Of a stretch of 64,000 nucleotides of DNA, positions 52,419-61,462 are shown one piece after another. The stretch is from Chitinophaga pinensis (GTDB lineage: Bacteria; Bacteroidota; Bacteroidia; UKL13-3). A program made the position numbers and the translations under genes. The notes below the pieces were generated by a model. That model worked only from the letters and a program-made list of their open reading frames with translations. It did not search any database and was not told the origin of the DNA. The stretch's first letter is position 1. Every line of letters begins with the position of its first letter. The stretch covers positions 1 to 64,000 of the forward strand of contig CAMAWM010000005.1 of the NCBI GenBank assembly GCA_945861965.1. The letters are read 5' to 3'.

Positions 52419-53471
52419 TTATTCAATTTCTGCTTTTAAAGTAAAGCCAAATGTAGTTCCTTTTCCGATTGCACTTCTAACATTTATTGTTTGCTTATGT
52501 GCTTCTATAATATGTTTTGCAATCGACAATCCTAAACCAGTACTTCCAACCTCATCAATATCGCGAGCTCTGCTTTTGTCAATGCGATAAAATCTTTCAA
52601 ATATTCGATGAATATCTTCCTGCTCAATTCCTTTTCCATCGTCAGCAATTTCTATTAAAATATTTTCGTCCATGTCGTAATACGAAGCAACCGTTTCACC
52701 ATTTTCTTTTCCGTATTTTATGGCATTACTAACCAAATTTATTAGAACAGTTCTAACTTTAAATTTATCGGCCATTACGTAAAATGGCTTGTTGCAACCT
52801 TCTTTAATAAGCAATAAAATATTTTTATCTTTTGATTTATGTTCAAATTGTTCGAACACATCTTTTACTAAATTATTGATATCAAATCTCTCCAATTCCA
52901 TTTGCAATTCACCCGCTTCTAATTTCGAAATTTCTAAAAGATCAGCTACCAAATCACTAAGTCTATCAGCGCTTTTGGCTGCATTCATTAAAAATTTTTT
53001 ATTTACTAATGGATCATCAATTGCACCATCAATTAGCGTATGTATATATCCCTGAATACTGAAAATTGGCGTTTTTAATTCATGCGAAACATTGCCCAAA
53101 AATTCTTTTCTGAAATCCGCCAAATTTTTTAAATGTTCAATTTCTATTTTTTTATCTCGTGCCCAACTAACCACTTCTTTACTCATTTCAAAAATTGGGT
53201 CTTTTTCCCAACTAAAATTTTCGATGACTGCATCGTATTTCTGTGTTTTCAAACTATGAATAGTTTTATAAATAAGTTTGATTTTTCGATAAATAAAAAA
53301 TTCAAGCGTATAAAAAAACAGAAAAAAAGACAAGCCAAAAGTTAGCGTAAAAACTCCAATCACACTTACCCAATTGTAATCAGAAATAAAAAGCATTGCA
53401 AACCCAACAGCAAAAGAAAGTATGCTTGAAACAAACATTGCTATATGAATGGGCTTAGGATTTCTTATCAT
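52419..53471 (-). CDS. sensor histidine kinase, PhoR-like
   Basis: Membrane sensor of 350 residues. Two hydrophobic helices (about residues 10-30 and 35-56) leave almost no periplasmic loop, so it likely senses the membrane or a partner rather than a soluble ligand. The dimerisation helix carries the phospho-accepting histidine in VSHELKTPIFSIQGYIHTL near residue 130. ATP-binding boxes are LINLVSNAIKYGKENG (N), EIADDGKGIEQEDIHRIFE (G1/F) and GSTGLGLSIAKHIIEAHK (G2). Its ATG overlaps the stop of the response regulator gene by four bases (ATGA), so the pair is translated together. The target genes and signal are unknown. Confidence 0.92.
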   Translation of the reverse strand: MIRNPKPIHIAMFVSSILSFAVGFAMLFISDYNWVSVIGVFTLTFGLSFFLFFYTLEFFIYRKIKLIYKTIHSLKTQKYDAVIENFSWEKDPIFEMSKEVVSWARDKKIEIEHLKNLADFRKEFLGNVSHELKTPIFSIQGYIHTLIDGAIDDPLVNKKFLMNAAKSADRLSDLVADLLEISKLEAGELQMELERFDINNLVKDVFEQFEHKSKDKNILLLIKEGCNKPFYVMADKFKVRTVLINLVSNAIKYGKENGETVASYYDMDENILIEIADDGKGIEQEDIHRIFERFYRIDKSRARDIDEVGSTGLGLSIAKHIIEAHKQTINVRSAIGKGTTFGFTLKAEIE

Positions 53472-54151
53472 ATTTCAAATTTATATCCAACACCTTTAAC
53501 GGTTCCAATGTGAATGTCGCCAAGCTTTTCACGGATTTTTCGAATGTGAACATCAATGGTTCTATCTCCAACAATTACATCATCGCCCCAAACTTTTTCT
53601 AAAATATATTCTCGTGTAAAAACTTTTCCAGGTTTGCTTGCAAGTAAATAAAGCAATTCAAATTCTTTTCGTGGAAATTGAATTTTTGTGTCATTCCTAT
53701 ACACCAAAAAACTTTCACGATCAATAACAATTGCACCTAATGAAATCTTGGACTCTTGTTCAATTTGTTTGTCTTTTCTTCTTAAAATAGCTTTGATACG
53801 AGAAAGCAACAATTTGGGTTTTATTGGTTTTGAAATATAATCGTCAGCACCAGCATCAAAACCTGCAATCTCACTATACTCCTCAGATCTTGCCGTTAAA
53901 AACACTACGAATATTTTCTTCAAAAAATCATCTGATTTAATTTTCCTACATGCTTCGATGCCATCCATTTTGGGCATCATCACATCCATTAATATCAAAT
54001 CCGGTTTTGTTTTTTTTGCAATCTCAATTGCTTCGGCTCCATTATTTGCAAGCAAAACCTCATACCCTTCTTTTCGAAGATTGTATTCAATAAATTCTTG
54101 GATGTCCTTTTCGTCATCAACAACCAAGATTTTTAAATTTTTATTTTCCAT
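53468..54151 (-). CDS. OmpR/PhoB-family response regulator
   Basis: DNA-binding partner of the downstream kinase. The receiver domain has the acidic pair Asp12/Asp13 (KILVVDDEKD) and the phosphorylated Asp56 in DLILMDVMMPKMDG. The switch residues are in VFLTARSEE and SKPIKPKLLLSRIKA. The C-terminal winged helix shows FPRKEFELLYLLASKPGKVF and VGDRTIDVHIRKIREKLG with the end TVKGVGYKFEI. The ATG at 54151 gives 227 residues; a TTG seven codons earlier is in frame but not needed. Order regulator-then-kinase with an ATGA overlap is typical of PhoB/PhoR-like pairs. Confidence 0.94.
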   Translation of the reverse strand: MENKNLKILVVDDEKDIQEFIEYNLRKEGYEVLLANNGAEAIEIAKKTKPDLILMDVMMPKMDGIEACRKIKSDDFLKKIFVVFLTARSEEYSEIAGFDAGADDYISKPIKPKLLLSRIKAILRRKDKQIEQESKISLGAIVIDRESFLVYRNDTKIQFPRKEFELLYLLASKPGKVFTREYILEKVWGDDVIVGDRTIDVHIRKIREKLGDIHIGTVKGVGYKFEI

Positions 54152-54236
54152 GCTGCAAATCTCAACTAACAATTCCTTAACTATCTCAAGGCAATATTAA
54201 GTAAAGGTTAGGAAATTGTTAAGTGGCAATTCAGTT

Positions 54237-55355
54237 CTACTTAAGAAATACCTCAGCAAGCTTTGATTCCAATTCATTGCCACGAATATTTAAGGCTATA
54301 ATTTTTCCTTCTCTATCAATCAAAACTGTGTGTGGAATTGATTCGAAATTATATGTTTTTACTAAAGGTGAATTCCATTCCATTAAATCACTCACATGAT
54401 TCCAAAGCAGTTTGTCATCGTTAATTGCTTTAATCCAATTCTCTCTGTTTTTATCCAAGCTCACACCAAAAACATCAAATCCTTTGTCTTTATATTTTTG
54501 ATAAAGTTTTACCACATTTGGATTTTCTTTTCGGCAAGGAGCACACCAACTTGCCCAAAAATCAACCAACACAATTTTTCCTCTAAGCGATGAAAGCGCT
54601 ATTTCTTTTCCAAATGGATCGTGCAGTTTTATTTCTGGAGCAAATGCACCAATGGCTGATCGAGACATTTCAATTACTCGCGTATGTAATTCAATTGCAT
54701 ATTTGGATGACGAAAATTGACTGAAAAGTTTTGCATCTACGGCTTTGCAATAATTATAATCTGCAAGTTCAAGAAAAAAACTACTGATAAAATAAGGCAC
54801 AATTGAATTGAAACCTAAAGCGGTTTCTTTCATTTTGTTATTGAATTTATTTGCAAGACTATCTCGTTCAGGAATAAATTTATCTTGTTGAATTCCAATC
54901 GGAATATTGTCGCCAAATATTTTTTCGTACTTTGATTGCATCGCTATTGCTTCATTATTTGCTTCAACCATAATGGCATGCAAAATCTTTAATTCGCTGT
55001 TTTCGATACCGCCATTTATACTATACGAATCTGGATTTTTGGTGTCTATCTCAATGACAATTTTAGTTGCTGTATCAAGCAATAACGGAATATCAACACC
55101 TGATAAGCGAATGGTACAAAATGTTTTTTTTGTTACCAATCCTGTTAGCTCAAATGAGCCGTCATCTAAAATTATGGATGAGTCAATTAGAATAAGTCCA
55201 CTTTGTGCAATCTCTTGCACATTAATACTTCCTTTTGCATTCTTTATATGTCCAGAAATATTAAACTCTTGTGATTGCTCATCTGTTGTTTCATTTAAAT
55301 TATCGTTTGAGCAAGCCGAAAAAAATAAAGCAAGAAGTATTATATAAATTTTCAT
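54237..55355 (-). CDS. TlpA-type thiol-disulfide lipoprotein with DUF4369-like domain
   Basis: Periplasmic or outer-membrane-anchored lipoprotein of 372 residues. The lipobox is LFFSAC with Cys15 as lipidation site. Residues ~30-130 resemble the DUF4369 beta-sandwich (FNISGHIKNAKGSINVQEIA, ILDDGSFELTGLV). The C-terminal ~140 residues are a thioredoxin fold with the redox motif FWASWCAPCRKENPNVVKLY near residue 268 and the cis-proline in ESIPHTVLIDREGK. The layout is typical of Bacteroidota TlpA/ResA-like reductases that act on exported cysteine proteins or cytochrome c. It begins 20 bases after the gatB stop on the same strand and may be co-transcribed with it. Confidence 0.9.
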   Translation of the reverse strand: MKIYIILLALFFSACSNDNLNETTDEQSQEFNISGHIKNAKGSINVQEIAQSGLILIDSSIILDDGSFELTGLVTKKTFCTIRLSGVDIPLLLDTATKIVIEIDTKNPDSYSINGGIENSELKILHAIMVEANNEAIAMQSKYEKIFGDNIPIGIQQDKFIPERDSLANKFNNKMKETALGFNSIVPYFISSFFLELADYNYCKAVDAKLFSQFSSSKYAIELHTRVIEMSRSAIGAFAPEIKLHDPFGKEIALSSLRGKIVLVDFWASWCAPCRKENPNVVKLYQKYKDKGFDVFGVSLDKNRENWIKAINDDKLLWNHVSDLMEWNSPLVKTYNFESIPHTVLIDREGKIIALNIRGNELESKLAEVFLK

Positions 55356-55375
55356 TTGTTTAATTTGTTTCCATT

Positions 55376-56836
55376 TTAATTTTTATCCAATGTTTCTTTC
55401 AGCATTTTACTTGCCATTTTCGGGTCCGCTTTTCCTTTGCTTAATTTCATTACTTCACCCATAAAAAGTGCAAGCAAATTTTGTTTGCCATTTTTATACT
55501 CAATAATTTTTTCCGGAAATTTTGACAATACCACATCAATCCATTTTTGCAATTCATCAGTATTGCTTTCTTGCAAAAGATTTAGTTCTTGAGCAATTTG
55601 TAAAACTGTTTTGTCAGATTGTTTTATAAACTCAGGAAATATTTTTTGGGAAGCTGCGCTGTGGCTTACTTTTCCTTCGTCTATCAACTGTATAATTTCG
55701 GCAATCTGAGTTGGGTTTAGCGCAAATTGATTTAGATCCAATGCCTGATCATTCAAGTAAGAACGCACATTTACCATCAACCAATTTGCCGCGGATTTTA
55801 CATTTGTTGTATGTTGAATTATCTCTTCAAAATAAATTGCTGTTGATTTATCATCCGTCAAAACACTTGCATCATAATCGTTCAAACCATATTGCTTTGT
55901 AAATTTATCGTACAAATCTTTAGGCAATGCAGGCATTTGTTTTTGCACTTCATCAATAAAACTTTGCGAGATATGAATTGGTGGCAAATCGGGCTCAGGA
56001 AAATAACGGTAATCGCTTGCTCCTTCTTTTGTTCGCATCGAAATTGTAATGCCTTTTATTGCATCAAATGTACGAGTTTCCATACTAATTGTCTCCGCAT
56101 TTTCAATTGCATCAATTTGTCTTTTTATTTCAAAATCAATAGCTCTTTTAACGTTGCTGAATGAATTCATATTCTTTACTTCCACTCTAGTCCCAAATTT
56201 TTCAGTTCCTTTTAATCGAACCGAAATATTTGCATCGCAGCGCATACTTCCTTCTTCCATATTTCCATCGCAAATATCCAAATACATCAACAACTTTCTA
56301 ATCTCACTTAAATACAAATGCGCTTCTTCGCCTGATCGAATATCTGGTTCCGAAACTATTTCAATAAGCGGCACTCCTGCTCTATTCAAATCTATTAAAC
56401 TATCATACACATCTTGATCGTGAAAACTTTTTCCCGCATCCTCTTCCATATGAATGCGTGTAATATTTATTACCTTTGATTTTCCATCTTTAAATTTTAA
56501 TTCAATATGCCCACCAGTGCAAATGGGTGTTTTATCTTGAGTAATTTGATATCCTTTTGGCAAGTCTGCATAAAAATAGTTTTTTCGAGCATAATGTTGG
56601 TTTTCTGTTATTGAACAGTTGCAAGCCAATCCCATTTTTATAGCAAAACGAATTACTTCAACATTGTGCATTGGCAAAGTTCCGGGATGACCTAAACTAA
56701 TGGGACTTACATCCGTATTTGCACTTGCTCCATAATCATAAGCATCCGAACAATACGCTTTGCTTTTTGTAAGCATTTGTGCATGAACCTCTAATCCAAT
56801 AACGGGTTCGTATCTTGAATAATCTACTTCTCTCAT
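55376..56836 (-). CDS. gatB: Asp-tRNA(Asn)/Glu-tRNA(Gln) amidotransferase subunit B
   Basis: Subunit of the GatCAB complex that converts misacylated Glu-tRNA(Gln) or Asp-tRNA(Asn) to the correct amide form. GatB binds the tRNA and activates the acyl group. The N-terminus shows YEPVIGLEVHAQMLTKSKAY, then SPISLGHPGTLPMHN and YFYADLPKGYQITQ. The metal-site region GGHIELKFKDG and NRAGVPLIEIVSEPD lie within the first 180 residues. The C-terminal YqeY-like domain (GEVMKLSKGKADPKMASKML) is complete. Length 486 is normal. The other subunits, gatA and gatC, are not in the window. A consensus promoter box lies just upstream. Confidence 0.96.
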   Translation of the reverse strand: MREVDYSRYEPVIGLEVHAQMLTKSKAYCSDAYDYGASANTDVSPISLGHPGTLPMHNVEVIRFAIKMGLACNCSITENQHYARKNYFYADLPKGYQITQDKTPICTGGHIELKFKDGKSKVINITRIHMEEDAGKSFHDQDVYDSLIDLNRAGVPLIEIVSEPDIRSGEEAHLYLSEIRKLLMYLDICDGNMEEGSMRCDANISVRLKGTEKFGTRVEVKNMNSFSNVKRAIDFEIKRQIDAIENAETISMETRTFDAIKGITISMRTKEGASDYRYFPEPDLPPIHISQSFIDEVQKQMPALPKDLYDKFTKQYGLNDYDASVLTDDKSTAIYFEEIIQHTTNVKSAANWLMVNVRSYLNDQALDLNQFALNPTQIAEIIQLIDEGKVSHSAASQKIFPEFIKQSDKTVLQIAQELNLLQESNTDELQKWIDVVLSKFPEKIIEYKNGKQNLLALFMGEVMKLSKGKADPKMASKMLKETLDKN

Positions 56837-56854
56837 CTTAACTTTTTAAGGAAA

Positions 56855-56862
56855 CAAAAGTA
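56855..56862 (-). promoter_or_regulatory. gatB promoter -7 box
   Basis: TACTTTTG on the minus strand matches TAnnTTTG exactly and ends 18 bases before the gatB ATG. The -33 element is unclear. Confidence 0.55.
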
Positions 56863-56961
56863 CAATTTTCAAGCAGAAATAATAGCCTTCGAATTTGTGT
56901 ATATTTTTAAATTATAAAAATCGCATAAACATTATAATTTGCCAAAAAATAATTATTGCTA

Positions 56962-57813
56962 ATGATATTAATTGCAGATAGCGGCTCTACAAAAACCGAT
57001 TGGGTTTTAATTTCAAAAACATCTACTGAATATAAAAAATACAACACTCTTGGATATAATCCATATTTTATTGATAGCATTGGAATTTCAAATTCTATAA
57101 ATGAAAATCTGAAAAACAACTTTGAATTTGGTGAGATTGAAGAAGTATATTTTTATGGTGCAGGTTGTTCAAATACAGAAAAAAAAGAAACTGTACATTT
57201 TGCATTAAAAAATTGTTTTATAAACGCGAAAAATATTTTTATTGGTCACGATTTGCTGGCTTCAGCAAGAGCATTGTTAGGAAACAAACCAGGATTTGCA
57301 GCAATTTTAGGAACAGGAACCAATACCTGTCTTTTTGACGGAAAAGAGGTTTCGTTAAATATTGATTCGCTTGGTTTCATGCTTGGCGATGAGGGAAGTG
57401 GCTGTTATATTGGACGAAAAATAGTGAGTGATTTTATGAGAAATTATTTACCATCAGACCTTCAAAAGAGTTTTAAAGAAACTTTTAAAATAGAAAACAA
57501 CGAACAAATTTTAAGTGCTGTTTATTCAAATAAATTCCCAAACAGATACTTAGCTTCGTTTTGCAAGTTTGCTGGCGATCATGTTGAAAATACGCACATT
57601 ATTAATATCGTTCAAATCTCATTTAGAGATTTTTTTCAGAACTTGGTAAGTAAATATCCAGACTATAAAAAATACGAATTAAACTGTGTTGGTTCTGTAG
57701 GCTTCACGTTTAAACACATTCTTGAAGAAGTAGCAAACGCATATGAAATGAAATTAGGAAAAGTAATCAGATCGCCTATTGATGGATTAATAGATTTTCA
57801 TCAAAACACTTAA
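56962..57813 (+). CDS. BadF/N-acetylglucosamine kinase-type ATPase
   Basis: ASKHA-fold sugar kinase of 283 residues from the ATG at 56962; a TTG two codons earlier is in frame. The phosphate-1 loop is LIADSGSTKTDWVLI at the start. The central ATP/sugar segment is AAILGTGTNTCLFDGKEV near residue 118, with GFMLGDEGSGCYIGRKIV and the late adenosine-binding NCVGSVGFTFKHIL. In Bacteroidota this family is usually annotated as N-acetylglucosamine or related amino-sugar kinase, which would fit cell-wall sugar recycling. Specificity is not provable here. The gene is divergent from gatB and its stop lies five bases from that of the convergent GT39 gene. Confidence 0.85.
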   Translation: MILIADSGSTKTDWVLISKTSTEYKKYNTLGYNPYFIDSIGISNSINENLKNNFEFGEIEEVYFYGAGCSNTEKKETVHFALKNCFINAKNIFIGHDLLASARALLGNKPGFAAILGTGTNTCLFDGKEVSLNIDSLGFMLGDEGSGCYIGRKIVSDFMRNYLPSDLQKSFKETFKIENNEQILSAVYSNKFPNRYLASFCKFAGDHVENTHIINIVQISFRDFFQNLVSKYPDYKKYELNCVGSVGFTFKHILEEVANAYEMKLGKVIRSPIDGLIDFHQNT

Positions 57814-57818
57814 TTAAT

Positions 57819-59486
57819 TTACTCCTTTTCTTCAACCATTTCGGTGTTCTTTAGTAACAACAAAAAACCTCCTTCTTGTTTTATTTCAGTAAATTTAAAC
57901 TGAAGATGCTCTTTTGAATCGCCAACATGCATCATTATAAAATGTGCCTTTTCATTAGTTAAACTATCGGAAGTGATTGATGTGCATTTTGATTCGGAAT
58001 AGAAATACTGTGCGTAGCTTTTAAATCCTAAAACTTCAACATCTGCATTATTTTTTGCAATTTCTATATACATTTTTATAGCTGGACCTTGGCTATATTG
58101 TTCAATCTTAGGAACAACAAATCGAATAAATAAGGGTATAAAAACAGAAATAAAGACTAACAAAATTAGTACGCCTTTTATTTTTTCGTTGCGCCATAAA
58201 TAAAAAGTTGAGAGTACTAATACTCCAAAAAAAGAAAGTCCAAACATAAATTCAAAACCAGTCCAATTTGCATTTGTACTTAAACATGCACGAGCAAATT
58301 CATCGTCAATTAAATGAACAAATTTATTTTTAAATACATCAACAAGTGAAACTGCAGTTAGCAAAAAACTTAGTACTAATCCTATACTAAAAATGAAAAT
58401 GATTTTCCATTTTTCAAATGATTTATCCGAGTAAAAATATTCGTGAATTGCATAAGCTGCTATAAATGTAAGCGGCAAATAACACAAGGATGAATAATGT
58501 ACAATTTTGGTTTCGACAATGCTGAATAAAATTAAAACCACCCAAAACAATATTTGCATCCATTTAAAAAATAAAAGCTGTTCAAGATTTGTATTTGAAA
58601 ATTTTCTCTTGAAAAGTATGTTAAGTGCAAAAACCGAAACGGGGAGACAACCTAAAAGCAAAACCAATGGATGGTACCAAAAAGGTTGTCCATGACCAGC
58701 AACAGGGTTTAGAAACAAATCAATTTGATAATGTATAAAATCAGAAATAAAAGTAGAATCGTTTTTAAAAATTTCAAATACAAACAAAATTGAGCTGACT
58801 AAAAATGTAGTAATCACACAAATAATTACATTGTAAAAAGTAAAAAATAGTTCGAATTTATTCGAAATCAAAAACACAAAAAAACAAAGCAATACAACAA
58901 GTAATGCAACTGGCCCTTTTGTAAGTATTGCCAATCCAATAAACAATCCCAACAAAGCCGAACTTTTATTTTTAATTAAAGTTTCAACTGAAGTAGAAAT
59001 TAAGAACAATTGGTAAATAGCTGCGGTTATAAATAAATTAAAAAGCGGATCAATAATTCCGCTTTTGTAATACAAATGAGGTGTAAACGACCCTGTGATA
59101 CAAAGAACCCAAATCCATGCAAGACTTCTATTAAAATATTTTTTGGCGACATGATATGCAAAAAGCAGAGCTGAAATTCCAACGATTGTATTTGGAAACC
59201 GAGCTGCAAATTCATTCACTCCAAACACTTTCATACTTAATGCTTGCAACCAAAAAAACAAAGGTGGTTTTTCCCAAAAAGGTTGAAAATTAATTTGAAC
59301 CTGAGTGTAATTACCGCTTACTAACATTTCTCGAGCGGCCTCTGCAAAATTTATTTCATCCCAATCAAACAAATGAACAGAACCAATAAATGGAATAAAC
59401 AAAATAGAACCCCAAATAGCTACTAAAATGTATTCGTATTTTTTGATGGAAAATATTGAAGAACTTTTTTGGAACTTATTTCCCAT
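57819..59486 (-). CDS. GT39-family membrane glycosyltransferase (ArnT/PMT type)
   Basis: Polytopic enzyme of 555 residues that would transfer a sugar from a polyprenyl-phosphate donor to a lipid or protein on the periplasmic side. The first loop has the acidic motif LFDWDEINFAEAAREMLVSG near residue 50, containing the catalytic-type Asp-Glu. FWEKPPLFFWLQALSMKVFG and the arginine-containing NEFAARFPNTIVG follow. About eleven helices follow and the C-terminal ~100 residues form a soluble domain. The ATG at 59486 gives the family-like start; an earlier in-frame ATG at 59516 lies deep in the upstream PAP2 gene. The start overlaps that gene's end by 11 bases. It could be an ArnT-like lipid A modifier, but acceptor and sugar are unknown. 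Confidence 0.83.
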   Translation of the reverse strand: MGNKFQKSSSIFSIKKYEYILVAIWGSILFIPFIGSVHLFDWDEINFAEAAREMLVSGNYTQVQINFQPFWEKPPLFFWLQALSMKVFGVNEFAARFPNTIVGISALLFAYHVAKKYFNRSLAWIWVLCITGSFTPHLYYKSGIIDPLFNLFITAAIYQLFLISTSVETLIKNKSSALLGLFIGLAILTKGPVALLVVLLCFFVFLISNKFELFFTFYNVIICVITTFLVSSILFVFEIFKNDSTFISDFIHYQIDLFLNPVAGHGQPFWYHPLVLLLGCLPVSVFALNILFKRKFSNTNLEQLLFFKWMQILFWVVLILFSIVETKIVHYSSLCYLPLTFIAAYAIHEYFYSDKSFEKWKIIFIFSIGLVLSFLLTAVSLVDVFKNKFVHLIDDEFARACLSTNANWTGFEFMFGLSFFGVLVLSTFYLWRNEKIKGVLILLVFISVFIPLFIRFVVPKIEQYSQGPAIKMYIEIAKNNADVEVLGFKSYAQYFYSESKCTSITSDSLTNEKAHFIMMHVGDSKEHLQFKFTEIKQEGGFLLLLKNTEMVEEKE

Positions 59487-60132
59487 TTTTTGATTTATTA
59501 AAATCGAACCATGCAATTATTCTATCAGTAAATTTATTTTCAATGGAATACAAATAAGTAAAAGTTGCAGTTGTTAATCCAATAAATGAGCCGGCAATTA
59601 TGTCGCTCAAAAAATGTTGTAATAAGTAAATGCGTGTAAACGCAACAAATACCGCACATAAAAGAAACAGTAGTTGAAGCCATCTAGATCTAAAAAACAA
59701 TGCGAATAAAGTGAATGCTGCAAATGCTGCCGTTGTATGACCTGAAGGAAAACTATTTTGATGTAAGATTTCTACGCCATCAACAAAGTGCAAATAAACA
59801 TTTTTCATAACTACCGAAGGGCGCATTGAATCATCAAAAATCAAGTGTTTTAACCCTTGCGCAATTCCAGAACTGATTGCGTATGAAATAGAAACTGCAA
59901 TTGCAAATGATTTATTGTATGCAAAAAGTAATAAGATAATAAACACCGAAAAAAATCCATCACCAATATGTGTAAAATAACGGCAAATAAAATCTAAAAA
60001 AGTGTTGTGGTGTTGGTTTATTTGATAGGTAAATTGTTCATCTCTTAGTAAATAATTTAGCACTACAAATACTATAAATATTATGAAGTATGAAGCGTAA
60101 AAAATCTTATTTTCAGTAATTATTTTTTTCAA
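59476..60132 (-). CDS. PAP2-family membrane phosphatase
   Basis: A 218-residue protein with about six helices and the complete lipid-phosphatase triad. The first motif is KHLIFDDSMRPSV near residue 95 (Lys...Arg-Pro). FPSGHTTAAFAAFTLFALF near 130 holds the Ser-x-x-His, and RIYLLQHFLSDIIAGSFIG near 178 holds the Arg, nucleophilic His and Asp. It is likely to act on undecaprenyl pyrophosphate or a phosphorylated lipid at the outer face of the inner membrane. Its 3' end overlaps the GT39 start by 11 bases. The pair may therefore work together, with the phosphatase handling the lipid carrier the glycosyltransferase uses or releases. Confidence 0.9.
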   Translation of the reverse strand: MKKIITENKIFYASYFIIFIVFVVLNYLLRDEQFTYQINQHHNTFLDFICRYFTHIGDGFFSVFIILLLFAYNKSFAIAVSISYAISSGIAQGLKHLIFDDSMRPSVVMKNVYLHFVDGVEILHQNSFPSGHTTAAFAAFTLFALFFRSRWLQLLFLLCAVFVAFTRIYLLQHFLSDIIAGSFIGLTTATFTYLYSIENKFTDRIIAWFDFNKSKNGK

Positions 60133-60225
60133 GAATAGTAAACTTAGTGATGCGAAAATGCTTAACTTTATTTAAGTATCAAAAGTATTTCTTTCAATTA
60201 GTTTATTCGCTGCTATTTATGCAGA

Positions 60226-61143
60226 TTGCAAACCAAATCATTTTGCAGTTTGAATCAACAAAAATTTCCAATTAAAGTATGGCTTGCATTTGCAGCAGTT
60301 GCATTATTCTGGGGAACAACTTTTTTGGGAATGCGAATTGGGATTCAAACATTTCCACCGTTTCTACTTGCAGGTTTAAGACATACAATTGGTGGAGTTA
60401 TAATCTGTAGTTATTTTTTATTGAGAGGATATAAAATTCCAGATAAAAAAGAATTGAAAGTATTTGCAATCAATGGATTTTTGATGATGGTTTGCGGAAA
60501 CGGTTTGGTTTGTTATGCCGAGATGTATATAAGTAGTGGGCTTGCCGCTCTTATTTGCTCTCTTACACCAATTTGGTTAGTACTTATCAATTCAACTACA
60601 AGCAAAACAGAAAGTATAAATAAAATAACAATCGCAGGTTTTTTATTGTGTTTTCTGGCTCAATTTTTACTTTTCAAAGACCACATAAAAGAGCTTGGAA
60701 ACACACAGCATTTTTATGGAATAATTGCAGTTACAATTGCTAACTTTTGTTGGGCGCTTGGCAGTATTTATTCAAAACAGCATAAGTATGAAATCAATTC
60801 ACTGTATGCGGCAGGATTGCAAATGATTTTTGGCGGAATCATGTTGGATATATATTCGATTTCGACTGGTGATTTAAACAACCTAAATCCATCAAGCGAA
60901 AGCATATATGCTTTGGCTTACTTAATTATTTTCGGAAGCATAATTGCGTACGGAAGTTATATTTATATTCTAAAAAATATGCCAGCAGCAATTGTTTCAA
61001 CTTATGCTTATATCAATACGATAGTTGCGGTAATTCTTGGTTGGCTTTGGTTTAATGAAATTATGAATTTGCAAATGGCATTTGCAGTTTTACTTACACT
61101 TTTCGGATTGTGGTTGGTAAATAAAAGTATGAATAAAACCTAA
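60226..61143 (+). CDS. EamA/DMT-family transporter
   Basis: Inner-membrane transporter with ten helices formed by two EamA repeats (about residues 15-145 and 160-300). Typical pieces are ALFWGTTFLGMRIGIQTFPP and FLLAGLRHTIGGVII in the first, and ITIANFCWALGSIYSKQHKY and PAAIVSTYAYINTIVAVILG in the second. Length is 305. No ATG is available: the frame begins at TTG 60226, and TTG 60250 (codon 9, giving MNQQKFPIKVWLAF) fits the family at least as well. The substrate is unknown; relatives export amino acids or metabolites. It is divergent from the PAP2 gene. Confidence 0.87.
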   Translation: MQTKSFCSLNQQKFPIKVWLAFAAVALFWGTTFLGMRIGIQTFPPFLLAGLRHTIGGVIICSYFLLRGYKIPDKKELKVFAINGFLMMVCGNGLVCYAEMYISSGLAALICSLTPIWLVLINSTTSKTESINKITIAGFLLCFLAQFLLFKDHIKELGNTQHFYGIIAVTIANFCWALGSIYSKQHKYEINSLYAAGLQMIFGGIMLDIYSISTGDLNNLNPSSESIYALAYLIIFGSIIAYGSYIYILKNMPAAIVSTYAYINTIVAVILGWLWFNEIMNLQMAFAVLLTLFGLWLVNKSMNKT

Positions 61144-61146
61144 AAT

Positions 61147-61368
61147 TTATTTCTTCTTTGAATAAAAAGTGTACCAACATTTGCGACACCAAATATGAGT
61201 AGGTTGAAGAAAAAATAACATTACTTTCGCTACAATATCTCTAGGAATTCTTTCTGTATCAGGGCTTCCACAGCTCGGACAAGGCGAATCCTTGAGTCTA
61301 AACTTTAAAAACAACAAGACAAATACAAGTAAAAAATAAAGTACTATCGCAATGGCAATCCAAATCAT
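61147..61368 (-). CDS. small membrane protein with zinc-ribbon motif
   Basis: A 73-residue protein with one N-terminal membrane helix (IWIAIAIVLYFLLVFVLLF) and a short domain with two cysteine pairs, SPCPSCGSPDTERIPR and WCRKCWYTFYSKKK, spaced about 28 residues. This is a zinc-ribbon pattern. A second hydrophobic patch (VMLFFLQPTHIW) lies between the pairs. I do not recognise a family. It ends four bases from the convergent EamA gene and has a promoter-like box upstream. Codon use resembles its neighbours and the cysteine spacing is too regular for chance, so it looks like a real gene. Confidence 0.72.
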   Translation of the reverse strand: MIWIAIAIVLYFLLVFVLLFLKFRLKDSPCPSCGSPDTERIPRDIVAKVMLFFLQPTHIWCRKCWYTFYSKKK

Positions 61369-61392
61369 AAATTCATTATCGTAATTTATATA

Positions 61393-61400
61393 CGAAGTTA
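61393..61400 (-). promoter_or_regulatory. promoter -7 box for the zinc-ribbon gene
   Basis: TAACTTCG on the minus strand matches TAnnTTCG and ends 24 bases before the ATG at 61368. A TTG at 61423-61425 is about three bases too far for the ideal -33. Confidence 0.45.
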
Positions 61401-61462
61401 ATCAAATATCAGAAAATTAAACCAATTAATAAAAAAATTAATATTTCTATTTATTTAAATTA

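Noticed and set aside
56049..56417. Open frame of 122 codons antisense to gatB
   Set aside because: Complete overlap with conserved gatB sequence and no family features.
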